From an uncultured Lachnospiraceae bacterium (GTDB lineage: Bacteria > Bacillota > Clostridia > Lachnospirales > Lachnospiraceae): a stretch of DNA of 32,797 nucleotides. Every line of letters begins with the position of its first letter. The first letter of the stretch is position 1. The position numbers and the translations under genes are program-made. Under the pieces are notes generated by a model. It was not told the origin of the DNA. It made no database searches and was given only the letters and a program-made list of their open reading frames with translations. The stretch covers positions 1 to 32,797 of the forward strand of contig CAMOYN010000002.1 in NCBI GenBank assembly GCA_946630035.1, given 5' to 3'. Below are positions 32,062 through 32,797 of the stretch, one piece after another.

Positions 32062-32797
32062 ATGAAAACACGTGTAAAAAGCTCCGTTATTAGTATTCTT
32101 CTCCTGGCATTTGCCGCTATCATTCTATCCGGAACTGTATATGCATCCGATCATAATCATGATTGGTCTCTTGATGATACGTCCTACCATTCCATTTCCG
32201 ACACACAGCACGAAATCATTTATACCTATCGTTGTGTTGAGTGTGACGCAGAAATGACGGAAAAGAAGGTCGAAAATCATGACCTGCAACTATGGGAAGA
32301 AGAATATAATTCCGTCTCTGACACACAGCATGAAATAGTAGCCACATACTATTGCAGATTATGTGACGCGAAGGTAGTGAAGAAATCATACAAAGCTCAT
32401 AGCCTGATTTTTTCCTACGAATATGGCGTAGATTATGAAAAATCATCTCCCACGAATCATAAGGCAATATATCATTATGAATGTGAGCAATGTAATGCCA
32501 TCATTGATACGCAGAAAATGGAAAATCACGTCTGGGTAAAAGACGATGAATACATAGAGGAAGGGGACTCCTTCCATAATCTGGTTACACTTTATATATG
32601 TGACAAATGTGAGGAAGAGAAGGAAGAAAAGAAGCCCCAGGAACACACCTGGAAGGCATATGATGAAGAAGGAACCTATAAAAGCATTTCTTCCAAGGAG
32701 CATACTTCGGTGGTATATTACGAATGCACCAAATGTGAAACAACAAAAAAAGAAGTTGTCAAGCAGGAACACACATTCGACAAATACGGAGAGTGTA
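32062..32797 (+). CDS. Secreted protein with five H-x7-C-x2-C-x11-H repeats (3' end outside the window)
   Basis: 245 codons are visible; the ORF is open at the window edge and so is missing from the ORF track. A signal peptide (MKTRVKSSVISILLLAFAAIILSGTVYAS) is followed by five repeats of 39-43 residues. Each has a His exactly 8 residues before the first Cys of a CxxC and another His exactly 12 after the second (C58/C61, C98/C101, C141/C144, C180/C183, C222/C225). This spacing suggests four-ligand zinc or other metal sites in an extracellular protein. The segments between are acidic and Tyr-rich, and SDTQHEI occurs twice. The repeats loosely resemble the C-x2-C...HTW repeats of clostridial surface proteins. 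AAAGGGA lies 12 bases before ATG 32062. The DNA is distinctly A/T-richer than the rest. No function is recognised. Confidence 0.82.
   Translation, partial: MKTRVKSSVISILLLAFAAIILSGTVYASDHNHDWSLDDTSYHSISDTQHEIIYTYRCVECDAEMTEKKVENHDLQLWEEEYNSVSDTQHEIVATYYCRLCDAKVVKKSYKAHSLIFSYEYGVDYEKSSPTNHKAIYHYECEQCNAIIDTQKMENHVWVKDDEYIEEGDSFHNLVTLYICDKCEEEKEEKKPQEHTWKAYDEEGTYKSISSKEHTSVVYYECTKCETTKKEVVKQEHTFDKYGEC

Overview
The window reads as a chromosomal segment of a moderately GC-rich Clostridia member, most likely Lachnospiraceae. The evidence is a Gram-positive ireB-ruvX-DUF1292-mltG-trmR gene order, a compact division and cell-wall (dcw) cluster, a ThiI without rhodanese paired with a cysteine desulfurase, a QueT ECF component, and secreted proteins of the LRR/Fn3 and papain types. 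No species can be named from the sequence alone.

Region 1 (1-4.8 kb, minus strand) is housekeeping. It encodes MtaB, IreB, RuvX, a DUF1292 protein, RNase J, a shortened MltG-like protein and the start of a TrmR-type methyltransferase. Apart from the inserted RNase J gene, the order matches the Bacillus yrzL-yrrK-yrzB-yrrL-yrrM block. A lone plus-strand gene (4951-5184) encodes an HPr/Crh-like protein without the catalytic histidine, with its own promoter and terminator.

Region 2 (5.3-18.5 kb, minus strand) holds, in transcription order, mraZ-rsmH-ftsL-PBP-mraY-murD-ftsW-ftsQ-ftsZ, then rsmE, a cysteine desulfurase and thiI. The mraZ promoter is followed directly by 10-bp-spaced MraZ-type operator boxes. 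ftsZ has its own promoter and a TTG start. Four 16-bp tandem repeats lie between rsmH and ftsL. murG, murC and murB are not in the cluster.

Region 3 (18.6-27.7 kb) is the most unusual part. A three-gene minus-strand operon encodes a family-3 solute-binding protein, a ~1219-residue fusion (ECF-S-like membrane domain, internal signal-peptide-like helix, about 14 Reg_prop blades, Y_Y_Y domain, TM helix, HD-GYP phosphodiesterase) and a BMP-family binding protein with an N-terminal anchor. No permease or ATPase is present and neither binding protein has a lipobox, so the proteins look like a sensory assembly controlling cyclic-di-GMP breakdown, not a transporter. Divergently transcribed is a 967-residue PAS / degenerate GGDEF / EAL / PAS-PAS protein, a second predicted c-di-GMP phosphodiesterase.

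Region 4 (27.7-32.8 kb) is the surface and accessory end. It has a papain-like protease with a Big_2-like tail in which the usual catalytic Asn is Asp, transcribed with a BspA-type LRR/Fn3 secreted protein. Next comes queT behind a probable preQ1-I riboswitch, ended by two tandem terminators. About 0.5 kb without a recognisable gene follows. The window ends in an AT-rich, truncated secreted protein built of five repeats with invariant H-x7-C-x2-C-x11-H spacing and a perfect consensus promoter.
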